Shown in pieces: positions 16,660 through 24,481 of a DNA stretch of 47,329 nucleotides. Position numbers and translations under genes: made by a program. The stretch comes from an uncultured Eubacteriales bacterium (lineage in GTDB: Bacteria; Bacillota; Clostridia; Oscillospirales; Oscillospiraceae), in assembly GCA_900544975.1 (NCBI GenBank), contig UQXI01000022.1, positions 1 through 47,329 on the forward strand, written 5' to 3'. The first letter of the stretch is position 1, and the number at the start of each line of letters is the position of its first letter. The notes below the pieces were generated by a model. The model saw only the letters and a program-made list of their open reading frames with translations, ran no database searches and was not told the DNA's origin.

Positions 16660-17067
16660 TTATAGATATTTTTTCATTGCCTCAGAAGCCTGCGCTGGCT
16701 CGTCGGAAATGGTGATGGTAAAGCGCATGTCGTTGGCTGCGCCGAATTCTTCGCACCAGGTGACGAAAGCCTCTCCGGTGGCCCGGTCTTCGCCGATGAT
16801 TTTGTACAGGCTTTCGATGAACACGTGGGTGATGTCAAAGTTCCCGGCGTGGAGGCCGCTGAGGAAGCCCTTTAGCAGGGGAACGTTTGTAATGTTATAT
16901 TCCTTCGCGTCAATGAGACGGACGCGGTAGTCAATGTCATAGGTGAGCTTTTTACCAAATTCCACACAAACTACGCTGCCGGTCTCGCTCTGGACAGCTT
17001 CGTTGATATCTTTGACCAACTGCTTGGTCTTGCCGGAGCCTTTCAGCCCCATAATTACCTGAACCAT
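16660..17067 (-). CDS. Small P-loop NTPase-like protein, 135 aa
   Basis: A compact protein with an N-terminal Walker A motif (MVQVIMGLKGSGKT, residues 7-14) and a possible Walker B-like strand (FDITHVFIES, near residue 78), but no further recognised domain. I know it only as a conserved hypothetical type in Clostridia. It has no signal peptide or membrane segment, so it is presumably cytosolic. GGAGGAGA lies at good distance from the ATG at 17067, and the promoter 17112-17140 and terminator 16614-16642 make it a single-gene unit. At 135 residues it is too short for most kinases or ATPases. It could bind nucleotide as a regulator; the function is unknown. Confidence 0.88.
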   Translation of the reverse strand: MVQVIMGLKGSGKTKQLVKDINEAVQSETGSVVCVEFGKKLTYDIDYRVRLIDAKEYNITNVPLLKGFLSGLHAGNFDITHVFIESLYKIIGEDRATGEAFVTWCEEFGAANDMRFTITISDEPAQASEAMKKYL

Positions 17068-17111
17068 TGGTATCTCCTCCTTGCAGCACCGGCGGGCCGG
17101 TTTGTTCTACT

Positions 17112-17140
17112 ATTCTACCAGCTCTCATGGGGATTTGCAA
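17112..17140 (-). promoter_or_regulatory. Promoter of the small P-loop gene
   Basis: Minus-strand TTGCAA (17135-17140), 17-bp spacer, TAGAAT (17112-17117), 45 bp upstream of the ATG. Confidence 0.65.
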
Positions 17141-17216
17141 CTGTTTTCATGGAAAATTCACAGAATGGCTTTGGAATAGGACACCGCAGAATTGGCGCCG
17201 AGATGGTCTGAAAAGG

Positions 17217-18527
17217 TTATTTCCGCTCATAACCAGGCTTGCCCAGAAGCTGGAACATATTCCGCTTGTAAAACTCCACGCCGGGCTGGTTAAAGGGGTT
17301 AACCCCCAGCAAATAGGCGGAGATGCCGCAGGACAGCTCGAAGAAATAGAAGAGGTCGCCCAGCTTCATATCGTCCAGCTCACCCACGTCCATGGTGATG
17401 ACCGGCACGCCGCCGTCCGCGTGGGCGGCTACGGTGCCGCGGAAGGCCTGCTCGTCTACGAAATCCAGGGTCTTGCCTTCCAGATAGTTGAGACCGTCCA
17501 AATTCTTCCAGTCGGAGCCCACGGTGACGGTCCGGGCGGGGGGCGCGAAGCGGATCATGGTTTCAAACAAATTCCGCTGCCCCTGCTGGATCATCTGACC
17601 CAGGGAGTGGAGGTCGGCGGTAAATTCGGCTGTGACAGGGAAGAGGCCCTTGCCGTCTTTGCCCTCGGTTTCGCCGAAGAGCTGCTGCCACCATCCACTC
17701 ATCATCTTGAAGGCAGGCTCGAAGGAAACCAGCAGTTCGATGGCCTTCCCCTTGCGGTACAGCAGGTTCCGGATGGCGGCATACAGCCAGACCGGGTTCT
17801 CGAAGGAGCGCAAATCATAGTCTTTCTTGGCCTTGGCAGCGCCCAGCATCACGTCGCAGATGTTGATCCCGGCGACGGCCATGGGCAGCAGGCCCACAGG
17901 GGTGAGGACGCTGTAGCGGCCGCCCACATCGGGAGGAATGACAAAGGTCTCCCAGCCCTCTTCCATGGCCATTTGGCGCAGGGCCCCCTTGCAGGGGTCG
18001 GTGATGGCAAAGATCCGGCTCTTGGCGCCGTCTGTGCCGTATTTCCGCTCCAGCATCCAGCGCAGGGCCCGGGTGGCAATGGCAGGCTCTGTGGTGGTAC
18101 CGGATTTGGAGATGAAGACTACGGAGAAGTCCTTCCCGTCCAGCTCGGAGGACAGGTCGTTCCAAGCCCGGGTGGACAGGCCGTTGCCGGCGAAGAAGAT
18201 CCGGGGGTTGCCTTTGACGCCCCGCTGCAGGTTGTAATTGTTGCCGTATGTGAGTTCAATGGCAGCCCGTGGGCCCAGGTAGGAGCCGCCAATGCCCACG
18301 ACCACAAAGACCTCGGAGGTCTCCCGAATCCGGTCCGCAGCCTGGGCGATCCGCCGCATCTCCTCCGTCTGCTCATAGGAGGGCAGGTTTAGCCAGCCCA
18401 GGAAATCATTTCCCTCGCCGGTGCCTTCCATCAGGGTTTTGTGTGCGGAAGAGACTTCTTTTTCTAAGGCCAACAGGTCGGGCAGGGCCAGCTGCCCCCA
18501 TACGTTGGATATATCCACTTTGATCAT
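17217..18527 (-). CDS. pgi: Glucose-6-phosphate isomerase
   Basis: Cytosolic interconversion of glucose-6-phosphate and fructose-6-phosphate. At 436 aa it has the length of the Bacillus/clostridial form rather than the 550-aa proteobacterial form. Sugar-isomerase motifs are clear: VVVGIGGSYLGPRAAIE, VFISKSGTTTEPAIA, GGRYSVLTPVGLLP and, near the end, GISAYLLGVNPFNQPGVE with the active-site Lys region following. Of two in-frame ATGs I choose 18527 (MIKVDISNV) because AAAGGATG sits eight bases before it; the one at 18545 precedes that site. It is divergent from the glucokinase gene and they share the intergenic region, which suits a glucose-entry cluster. A TTGCGT box with 17-bp spacing to a poor -10 may be its promoter. 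Confidence 0.96.
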   Translation of the reverse strand: MIKVDISNVWGQLALPDLLALEKEVSSAHKTLMEGTGEGNDFLGWLNLPSYEQTEEMRRIAQAADRIRETSEVFVVVGIGGSYLGPRAAIELTYGNNYNLQRGVKGNPRIFFAGNGLSTRAWNDLSSELDGKDFSVVFISKSGTTTEPAIATRALRWMLERKYGTDGAKSRIFAITDPCKGALRQMAMEEGWETFVIPPDVGGRYSVLTPVGLLPMAVAGINICDVMLGAAKAKKDYDLRSFENPVWLYAAIRNLLYRKGKAIELLVSFEPAFKMMSGWWQQLFGETEGKDGKGLFPVTAEFTADLHSLGQMIQQGQRNLFETMIRFAPPARTVTVGSDWKNLDGLNYLEGKTLDFVDEQAFRGTVAAHADGGVPVITMDVGELDDMKLGDLFYFFELSCGISAYLLGVNPFNQPGVEFYKRNMFQLLGKPGYERK

Positions 18528-18667
18528 GGTAGCACATCCTTTCAAACGGTAGTTGTCAGGTTTCTTCTATTATGGTATCTCAAAACGGGGGGAAACGCAA
18601 GGACTATTTTGTGCGGGAAGTGGGGAAACGGCGTTGGGCAGACAGGGATCTTTGTCATTTTTTTGGA

Positions 18668-18696
18668 TTGCAACTCAGAGCTAATTATGATAAAAT
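18668..18696 (+). promoter_or_regulatory. Promoter of the glucokinase operon
   Basis: TTGCAA (18668-18673), 17-bp spacer, TAAAAT (18691-18696), about 70 bp upstream of the start codon. Confidence 0.65.
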
Positions 18697-18733
18697 CGGA
18701 AAGACTGTTGCTAAAATGGCATATATATACAAT

Positions 18734-18761
18734 GTCAGGCCAGACAGTATGTGGGCCTGAC
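18734..18761 (+). promoter_or_regulatory. Leader hairpin in front of glucokinase
   Basis: GTCAGGCC (18734-18741) and GGCCTGAC (18754-18761) form a perfect 8-bp stem with a 12-base loop, between promoter and start codon and ending five bases before the ATG at 18767. There is no T-run, so it is not a terminator; it could restrict ribosome access or serve as an operator. Confidence 0.45.
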
Positions 18762-18766
18762 TGGAA

Positions 18767-19729
18767 ATGGATGGGTTGGATATGAGGTACGGCTTTGGAA
18801 TTGATGTGGGTGGAACCACAGTGAAGCTGGGATTGTTTACAGAGCCGGGGGAGCTTTTGGAGAAGTGGGAGATTCCCACCCGGACAGAAGACCACGGCGG
18901 GGCAATTCTTCCGGACATTGTGGATGCGGTGGAGGTCTGCCTGGTGCGGCGGGGTTTGTCCAAGGAGCAGGTGCTTGGCCTCGGCATTGGCGTGCCCGGT
19001 CCGGTGCGCCGGAACGGTGTGGTAGACCGGTGCGCCAATCTGGGATGGGGAACCTTCCGGCTGGAGGAGACGCTGTCGGCGCGGCTGGGTCTTCCGGTGA
19101 AGGCGGGAAATGACGCCAACGTGGCGGCCCTGGGGGAATATTGGCAGGGCGGCGGCCAGGGGTACAGCAGCATGATCCTGGTGACCTTGGGCACCGGCAT
19201 CGGCGGCGGAATTGTAGTGGATGGGAAGATCCTCTATGGAGCCCACGGAGCAGGCGGCGAGATCAGCCACATCCCCATGCGGAAGGATGAGACTGACGTA
19301 TGCGGCTGCGGCAAGCGGGGGTGTGCGGAGCAATACGGATCGGCCAACGGCGTCCTGCGTCTGGCGCATCGGCGGATGGAACACAGCAGCCTGCCCTCAC
19401 CGCTGCGGAACATGGAGAGCATCACCTGTAAGGATATTTTTGACCTCTCTGCCCAAGGTGATACCTTGGCGCTGGAAATTCGGGAGGAATATTTTGACTT
19501 TTTGGGTCAATTCCTGGCAAATGTCTGCTGTGTGGTGGATCCGGAGGCAGTCATTCTGGGGGGTGGCGTGTCCAAAGCGGGACAGCCCCTCTTGGACGGG
19601 GTGCGGAAGTATTTCCTCTCCTACATGTTCCACACCGGGCGGGAGATTGTGTTTGCCCTGGCGAAGCTGGGCAATGATGCCGGTATTTACGGCGGATTCC
19701 AGATGGCCCGGGATGGGTTTGGGAGGTAG
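18767..19729 (+). CDS. glcK: ROK family glucokinase
   Basis: ATP-dependent phosphorylation of glucose to glucose-6-phosphate in the cytosol. The 320-aa protein shows the ROK fold: phosphate-binding FGIDVGGTTVKLGLF at the N-terminus, GIGVPGPV, sugar-contacting NDANVAALGE, GTGIGGGIV, GAGGEISHI and the zinc-binding CGCGKRGCAEQYGS. The last motif is complete, with His and three Cys, so the enzyme is probably active. Sugar specificity is inferred from the adjoining pgi. The start may be 18767 or the ATG at 18782 (MRYGFGID), which fits the family N-terminus better; neither has an ideal ribosome site. The next gene begins three bases after its stop, so the two are cotranscribed. Confidence 0.93.
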   Translation: MDGLDMRYGFGIDVGGTTVKLGLFTEPGELLEKWEIPTRTEDHGGAILPDIVDAVEVCLVRRGLSKEQVLGLGIGVPGPVRRNGVVDRCANLGWGTFRLEETLSARLGLPVKAGNDANVAALGEYWQGGGQGYSSMILVTLGTGIGGGIVVDGKILYGAHGAGGEISHIPMRKDETDVCGCGKRGCAEQYGSANGVLRLAHRRMEHSSLPSPLRNMESITCKDIFDLSAQGDTLALEIREEYFDFLGQFLANVCCVVDPEAVILGGGVSKAGQPLLDGVRKYFLSYMFHTGREIVFALAKLGNDAGIYGGFQMARDGFGR

Positions 19730-19732
19730 TAT

Positions 19733-20596
19733 ATGGATATTTTGGTTTTGGGCGGTGGCCCGGCTGGGGCGACGGCGGCCATTTATGCAGCCCGTGGGGG
19801 GCAATCCGTCACCCTGGTTTATGAGGACGGCGGCGCGCTGGCCCGGGCGGAGCGCATTGAGAATTATTACGGGTTCCCGACGTCCATTACGGGACCGGAC
19901 CTGTTCCGGCAGGGGCTGGAGCAGGCGCGGGCCATGGGAGTCACCATCGTGAAGGCCCAGATTTTGGGCCTGGGCTTTGGCCAAGAGGGCCTGGAGGCGG
20001 AAACGACGGCAGGGACATTGGCGGCCCCTGCCGTGATCTTGGCCACCGGCACCCAGCGGCGGCGGCCCCGGATTCCGGGCCTGGACGAATTGGACGGGGC
20101 GGGAGTCAGCTACTGTGCCGTATGCGATGGATTTTTCTGCCGGGGCAAGGAGGTGGCGGTGTTGGGGGCAGGGCCCTATGCCCTCCATGAAGCGGGGGTG
20201 CTGTTGCCCCTTGCCAGGCGTGTGACCCTCCTGACCAATGGGGAACCGGCCGATGGTCTCCCCCAGGGGTTGGAGCTGGATTCCCGCCCGGTGGCGGCTC
20301 TGGAGGGGGACGGGGGGGCGTTGTCTGCCATTCGGTTCTCTGATGGGAGCGCCATGGAGGTATCCCGCCTGTTTGTGGCTTTGGGCACTGCCGGCAGTGG
20401 GGATCTGGCCCGGAAGGTGGGCCTTCTCACAGAGCATGGAACCATTGTGGTGGACGGGGCCATGGCCACCAATGTGCCGGGGCTTTTTGCAGCCGGAGAC
20501 TGTACCGGGGGCCTGCCCCAAGTGGCCACAGCGGTGGCCCAGGGGGCCCAAGCGGGCCTGTCGGCAGTGCGGTATGTGGAGCGCCAGAAGAGATAG
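19733..20596 (+). CDS. Thioredoxin-reductase-like FAD-dependent oxidoreductase
   Basis: Flavoprotein of 287 aa related to bacterial thioredoxin reductase (usually 305-320 aa). FAD-binding parts are intact: VLGGGPAGATAAIYAAR at the N-terminus and LFAAGDCTGGLPQVATAVAQG at the C-terminus. The redox-active CAVCDGFF matches the CATCDGFF site of TrxB. The second nucleotide-binding domain is altered: GAGPYALHEA replaces the usual GGGDSA-type motif, and the HRR motif that holds the 2'-phosphate of NADPH is missing (TLLTNGEP in its place). A different electron donor is possible, as in ferredoxin- or flavin-linked thioredoxin reductases described in anaerobes. No thioredoxin gene is adjacent. It is cotranscribed with glucokinase and followed by a terminator at 20671. 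Confidence 0.88.
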   Translation: MDILVLGGGPAGATAAIYAARGGQSVTLVYEDGGALARAERIENYYGFPTSITGPDLFRQGLEQARAMGVTIVKAQILGLGFGQEGLEAETTAGTLAAPAVILATGTQRRRPRIPGLDELDGAGVSYCAVCDGFFCRGKEVAVLGAGPYALHEAGVLLPLARRVTLLTNGEPADGLPQGLELDSRPVAALEGDGGALSAIRFSDGSAMEVSRLFVALGTAGSGDLARKVGLLTEHGTIVVDGAMATNVPGLFAAGDCTGGLPQVATAVAQGAQAGLSAVRYVERQKR

Positions 20597-20670
20597 GGCT
20601 GTCCAGAGGACATCCTGTCTTGCCCCGTTGGCTGATTACGAAGTCTCGCAGCAGTGAACTCAGAGAAAAG

Positions 20671-20711
20671 GATGTTCCGCCAGGGGGTGTACCTGGCGGA
20701 ACATCTTTTTT
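20671..20711 (+). terminator. Intrinsic terminator after the glucokinase operon
   Basis: Stem GATGTTCCGCCAGG / CCTGGCGGAACATC (14 bp, 7-base loop) followed by TTTTTT. It lies between convergent genes; the minus-strand side ends in CCTTTTC, so it may also serve the gene at 20746. Confidence 0.9.
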
Positions 20712-20745
20712 CGGCAGAGAGGGTACGCCGCAGCCTGCCATGGAT

Positions 20746-20928
20746 CTAAGGTTGCGGTACTTTCAGCAACGCAGTGATGGCTTTGCCGATTTCACAGGTG
20801 GTTTGGTGGACGCAGGCGCCGTAGCAGCAGTCTGCGTCCAGAAGGCTCTGGCCCTCCCATTCCACAGTGACCATACGGCTTTGGTCCAGGACCCGGCAGT
20901 AGCCGGAGAGAATGGTTTCGTCTGACAT
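20746..20928 (-). CDS. Small Cys-rich protein, 60 aa, coupled to the GH13 gene
   Basis: A 60-residue protein with four Cys near its centre (DCCYGACVHQTTC) and one near the N-terminus (SGYCRVLDQSR). The spacing could hold a metal or iron-sulfur centre, but no named family is recognised; similar small proteins occur as conserved hypotheticals in Clostridia. The ribosome site GGAGGTG lies over the end of the amylase gene, whose TAA (20931-20933) is two bases before the ATG at 20928, so translation is coupled. A short, well-placed gene with Cys spacing this regular is unlikely to be spurious. Its function is unknown. Confidence 0.75.
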   Translation of the reverse strand: MSDETILSGYCRVLDQSRMVTVEWEGQSLLDADCCYGACVHQTTCEIGKAITALLKVPQP

Positions 20929-20930
20929 GA

Positions 20931-22781
20931 TTACACCTCCAAGGCGCAGAAGCCGCCCGGCAGAAGCGTCAGGGCATTGGGCGCCACGGTTTCCAGGCGA
21001 TGCCCCAGGAGGAGCTGCCCGGTGGGAATGCTCCAGGAATCGCCGGTGCGGTTGACATAAATTTCAACCTGCTGCGTCGAGGGAGCCTCTGCGGTCCGAA
21101 GGAAACGCAAGTGGCCGTCTGCAGCAGTGAGGAAGGAAATCGTGGGGCTTCGCAGGGCAGGATGGTCCCGGCGAAGCTGGCCCAGGCGGCGGTAGTGGGC
21201 CAAAAGGTCCTGGTCTTCCTGTCCCCAGGGGTAGGTGCGCCGGTTGAATGGGTCCGCATAGCCCTCCATGCCGGCCTCGTCGCCATAGTATATGGTGGGA
21301 GCGCCCGGCAGGACAAATTGCAGGAAAGAGGCCATGCGAAGCCGCTCCTTTGCCACTAGGAGCTGCCCGGGAGACAGGCGGCGAGCCGCTTTTTCCGCCC
21401 GGCTGCCGTCGAAGTCATCCATGAGGGCGGTGAGGATGCGGGGGGTGTCGTGGGTGCCCAGCAGGTTCATGCAGCAGGCCAGCACATGGGGTGGGTAATT
21501 CTCAGCCAGGGTGACCACGGCCTCTTGGAAGCCGCTGCCGTCGTCCCGCTGCCGGAGAAAGTCCAGAATGGCTTTCCGATAGGGGTAATTCATGACGCTG
21601 TCCAGTTCCCCATCCACAAAGTAGCGGCGGCGCAGGTCATATGCGATTTTGTTGGATGCGTCTTCCCAGACCTCCCCGATGAGCAGGGCGTCTGGCTTGA
21701 TCTCCCGGATGCGCCGCTTTAACCGCAGAACAAAGGCGTCTGGCAGTTCGTCCACCACGTCCAACCGGAAGCCGTCTGCGCCCAGCCGGAGCCAATGGGC
21801 CACCACGCTGTCCGGTCCGTCGATCACATAATCCAGGTAGGTGGGATCCATTTTGTTCACACAGGGCAGGGTGTCAAAGTTCCACCAGCAGTGGTAGGAG
21901 TCGGGGTAGTGGTAGAACTGGTACCAGCTGCGGTAGGGGGACTGGGGGTCTGCGTAAGCGCCGTGACCGCCAAAGGCGCGATACCGGTCGAAATACAGGC
22001 TGTTGGAGCCAGTGTGGGAGAAGACGCCGTCCAGAATCACGTGAATGCCCAGCTTACGGGCCTCCTGGCACAGGGTTGCAAAGTCTTCCTCTGTGCCCAG
22101 CATGGGGTCTGGAGTTTTGTAGTCCCCGGTGTCGTACCGGTGGCTGGAAAAGGCCTTGGAAATGGGATTCAGATATAACACCGTAGCGCCCAAGGAGGCG
22201 ATATGAGGCAGCTTTTCTGTGATTCCTTGGAAGTTTCCCCCAAAAAAGTCGTTGTTCAGCACTTCTCCCCGGTCGGTGGGCTGCCAGTGGACCTCTTCTG
22301 ACCAGATTGGGTGCAGGGTGTAGGGCTCCAGCTTGCCGGTGAGGTCACAGGAGCCGGACCGGGCGAACCGGTCGGGGAAGACTTGATAGATGATGGCCCC
22401 TTGTGCCCAAGCAGGGGTGTAGGCGTCCTTTGGGACGCAGCTCAGCTGCCACCAGTCCCCGGCCTCCATGTTGGTGTCCTCCCCCTGGCGCAGGAGTGAG
22501 AAGGTCTCATTGGGGGTGGTGATGCGGAAAAAATAGAAATACAGGCCGGGCTCCAGAGAGAACTGGCAGGTCCAAATCTCATAGGGGGGCACAACGGAAT
22601 CGCAGTGCATGGGAACCTCCCGGAGGAGCGTCCCGTCCTCCCGAAGCAGGCGACACAGGGACTTTTGGGTGTGGCAATGCTGGGGAATGTGCACCCGGAG
22701 GGTACAGAGCTGTCCGGGGGTGACGGTGCCAAAGGGAACTTTGTGGGAAAGATCCCGGCTGTTATAGAGAATACGAAGCAT
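20931..22781 (-). CDS. Intracellular GH13 alpha-glycosidase (neopullulanase/maltogenic-amylase-like)
   Basis: Alpha-amylase-family enzyme of 616 aa without a signal peptide, so it acts on internalised maltodextrins, cyclodextrins or glycogen-derived oligosaccharides. An N-terminal beta domain of about 120 residues resembles CBM34. The catalytic barrel shows ILDGVFSHTG, the nucleophile Asp in GFRLDVVDELP, the acid/base Glu in LLIGEVWEDAS and LLGTHDTPR with the transition-state Asp. A C-terminal beta domain follows. The frame is open to 22871, but the ATG at 22781 (MLRILYNSRDL) has GAAGGAG eight bases upstream. It lies downstream of the glycogen operon but behind that operon's terminator. Exact specificity cannot be read from sequence alone. 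Confidence 0.92.
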   Translation of the reverse strand: MLRILYNSRDLSHKVPFGTVTPGQLCTLRVHIPQHCHTQKSLCRLLREDGTLLREVPMHCDSVVPPYEIWTCQFSLEPGLYFYFFRITTPNETFSLLRQGEDTNMEAGDWWQLSCVPKDAYTPAWAQGAIIYQVFPDRFARSGSCDLTGKLEPYTLHPIWSEEVHWQPTDRGEVLNNDFFGGNFQGITEKLPHIASLGATVLYLNPISKAFSSHRYDTGDYKTPDPMLGTEEDFATLCQEARKLGIHVILDGVFSHTGSNSLYFDRYRAFGGHGAYADPQSPYRSWYQFYHYPDSYHCWWNFDTLPCVNKMDPTYLDYVIDGPDSVVAHWLRLGADGFRLDVVDELPDAFVLRLKRRIREIKPDALLIGEVWEDASNKIAYDLRRRYFVDGELDSVMNYPYRKAILDFLRQRDDGSGFQEAVVTLAENYPPHVLACCMNLLGTHDTPRILTALMDDFDGSRAEKAARRLSPGQLLVAKERLRMASFLQFVLPGAPTIYYGDEAGMEGYADPFNRRTYPWGQEDQDLLAHYRRLGQLRRDHPALRSPTISFLTAADGHLRFLRTAEAPSTQQVEIYVNRTGDSWSIPTGQLLLGHRLETVAPNALTLLPGGFCALEV

Positions 22782-22981
22782 ATGGGGGGCTCCTTCGCTA
22801 AAAAGTGGAATCGGGTGGGATGGTAGATGCCAAACGAGAAGACGGGGCTGTCTCGCATGCCGTTGCACCAAGAAAAAGTAGGAAAAAAATTTAACGATAT
22901 CAAGTAGCGGGGAAAGTGTGAAAGGGGCGAAGGGCCCCTTTCGCGTTCAATCAACCGTTTTTTCAAACCAATATGGTTTGG

Positions 22982-23025
22982 AAAAACGTCAGGGCTTGTC
23001 TCAAAACTCGTTTTGAGACAAGCCC
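22982..23025 (-). terminator. Terminator of the glycogen operon
   Basis: A near-perfect 16-bp stem GGGCTTGTCTCAAAAC / GTTTTGAGACAAGCCC with a two-base loop (22992-23025), followed on the minus strand by TGACGTTTTT. It lies 17 bp after the glgA stop. Confidence 0.8.
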
Positions 23026-23041
23026 GTCCGTCAGGATGAGG

Positions 23042-24481
23042 TCAGCCCGTCAGGCGGTGAAACAGCGCCATGTATGCTTCCGCAGGATGCTTCCAGCTGA
23101 AGTCTGTGGACATATCCCGGCGGATGAGGCGGTCCCAGCCGTCTGGGTCGTGCCAGTAGAGTCCCAGGCAGCGGTCGATGGCGCCCCAGAAGTCGTCTCC
23201 GTTGTAGCTCTGGAAGGTGTATCCCAGGCCGGTCTGAGAGGCGGCGTCTACAGGCGGCACGGTGTCCTTCAGACCGCCGGTGGCGTTGACCACAGGGACG
23301 GTGCCATAGCGCATGGCATTCATCTGGCTGAGGCCGCAGGGCTCTGACTTGGAGGGCATGAGGTATACGTCTGCGCCGGCGTAAATCCGATTGGCCAGGT
23401 TCACGTCAAACTTCAACTGTGCAGAGACCTTGTTCGGGTATTCTGCGGCCAGGCCCCGGAAGAAATTTTCGAACCGCTGTTCTCCGGTACCCAGGACCAC
23501 CAGCTGCACGTCCAGAGCCAGGAGACGGCGTGCGGTGTAGCACAGAAGATCGATGCCCTTGTGCCCGGCCAGGCGGGTGATCATGGCCAGCATGGGAACT
23601 TCCGGCCGCTCCGGTAGCCCCAACTCCCGTTGGATGGCGGCCTTGTTGGCGGCTTTACCGGATTTGAAGTCGTCGATGGAGTAATTCTGGACCAGGGCTT
23701 TGTCGGTGGCGGGGTCAAATGCTGACACGTCCACGCCGTTGGTGATGCCCACCAACTTGTACCAGTAGCCGGACAGGATGCCGTCCAGGCCATGGGCATA
23801 GTAGGGGTAGCGAATTTCCTGGGCGTAGGTTTCAGAGACGGTGGACACGATGTCGGCGCATTCAATGGCGCCCTTCATCATGTTGACGCCGCCGGTCATG
23901 TCCATGATGCCCCGGTAGGATTCCGGCAGACCCAGTACGTTGTCGAAAAAGTCTGGGTTGGCCCAGCCCTGATATTCGATGTTATGGATGGTGAAGACGG
24001 TCTTGGTGTAAGGGAAGACCCCCCGGTATTGGGCGTTGAGATATACAGGGACCATGGCGGTCTGCCAGTCGTTGGACTGGATGACGTCGGGATAGAACTG
24101 GAGCACGGCCATGGCGTCCAACACGGCCTTGGAGAAGAAGGCATACCTCTCCCCATCATCCAGGTAACCGTACAGGCCGTCGCGCCCAAAGTAATATTCG
24201 TTGTCAATGAAATACACAGTGGGCAGCTTCTTGCGGCCTTTGGTTTTGAGCCGGTGGAGCCCGGCATACTGCTCCCGCCAGGACAGACCCACCCGGAATT
24301 CTGCGAACAGCTCCGTCTCATAAGCGGGATTCTCTTTGATCCGCTTGTAGAAGGGGAGGAACAGGCAGACCTGGTTATCCGGGATTCGGGCCAGCTCGCT
24401 GGGCAGACCCAGCATCACGTCTCCCAGACCGCCGGACTTGGCATAGGGGGCGGCCTCAGAGGCAACCATGGCGATTTTCAT
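23042..24481 (-). CDS. glgA: Glycogen synthase (ADP-glucose)
   Basis: GT5 glucosyltransferase that extends alpha-1,4-glucan chains from ADP-glucose in the cytosol. At 479 aa it has typical length. The N-terminal MKIAMVASEAAPYAKSGGLG contains the ADP-glucose-binding Lys15 in KSGGLGDV. Further GT-B landmarks are FTIHNIEYQGW, TVSETYAQEI and, near the C-terminus, MPSKSEPCGLSQMNAMRYGT, where the catalytic Glu is expected, then TGGLKDTV. The ATG at 24481 overlaps the glgD stop by four bases (ATGA). It is the last gene of glgB-glgC-glgD-glgA and is followed by a strong hairpin. Confidence 0.97.
   Translation of the reverse strand: MKIAMVASEAAPYAKSGGLGDVMLGLPSELARIPDNQVCLFLPFYKRIKENPAYETELFAEFRVGLSWREQYAGLHRLKTKGRKKLPTVYFIDNEYYFGRDGLYGYLDDGERYAFFSKAVLDAMAVLQFYPDVIQSNDWQTAMVPVYLNAQYRGVFPYTKTVFTIHNIEYQGWANPDFFDNVLGLPESYRGIMDMTGGVNMMKGAIECADIVSTVSETYAQEIRYPYYAHGLDGILSGYWYKLVGITNGVDVSAFDPATDKALVQNYSIDDFKSGKAANKAAIQRELGLPERPEVPMLAMITRLAGHKGIDLLCYTARRLLALDVQLVVLGTGEQRFENFFRGLAAEYPNKVSAQLKFDVNLANRIYAGADVYLMPSKSEPCGLSQMNAMRYGTVPVVNATGGLKDTVPPVDAASQTGLGYTFQSYNGDDFWGAIDRCLGLYWHDPDGWDRLIRRDMSTDFSWKHPAEAYMALFHRLTG

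Noticed and set aside
17067..18392. 441-codon plus-strand open frame antisense to pgi
   Set aside because: Shadow frame of a conserved enzyme, with no signals of its own.
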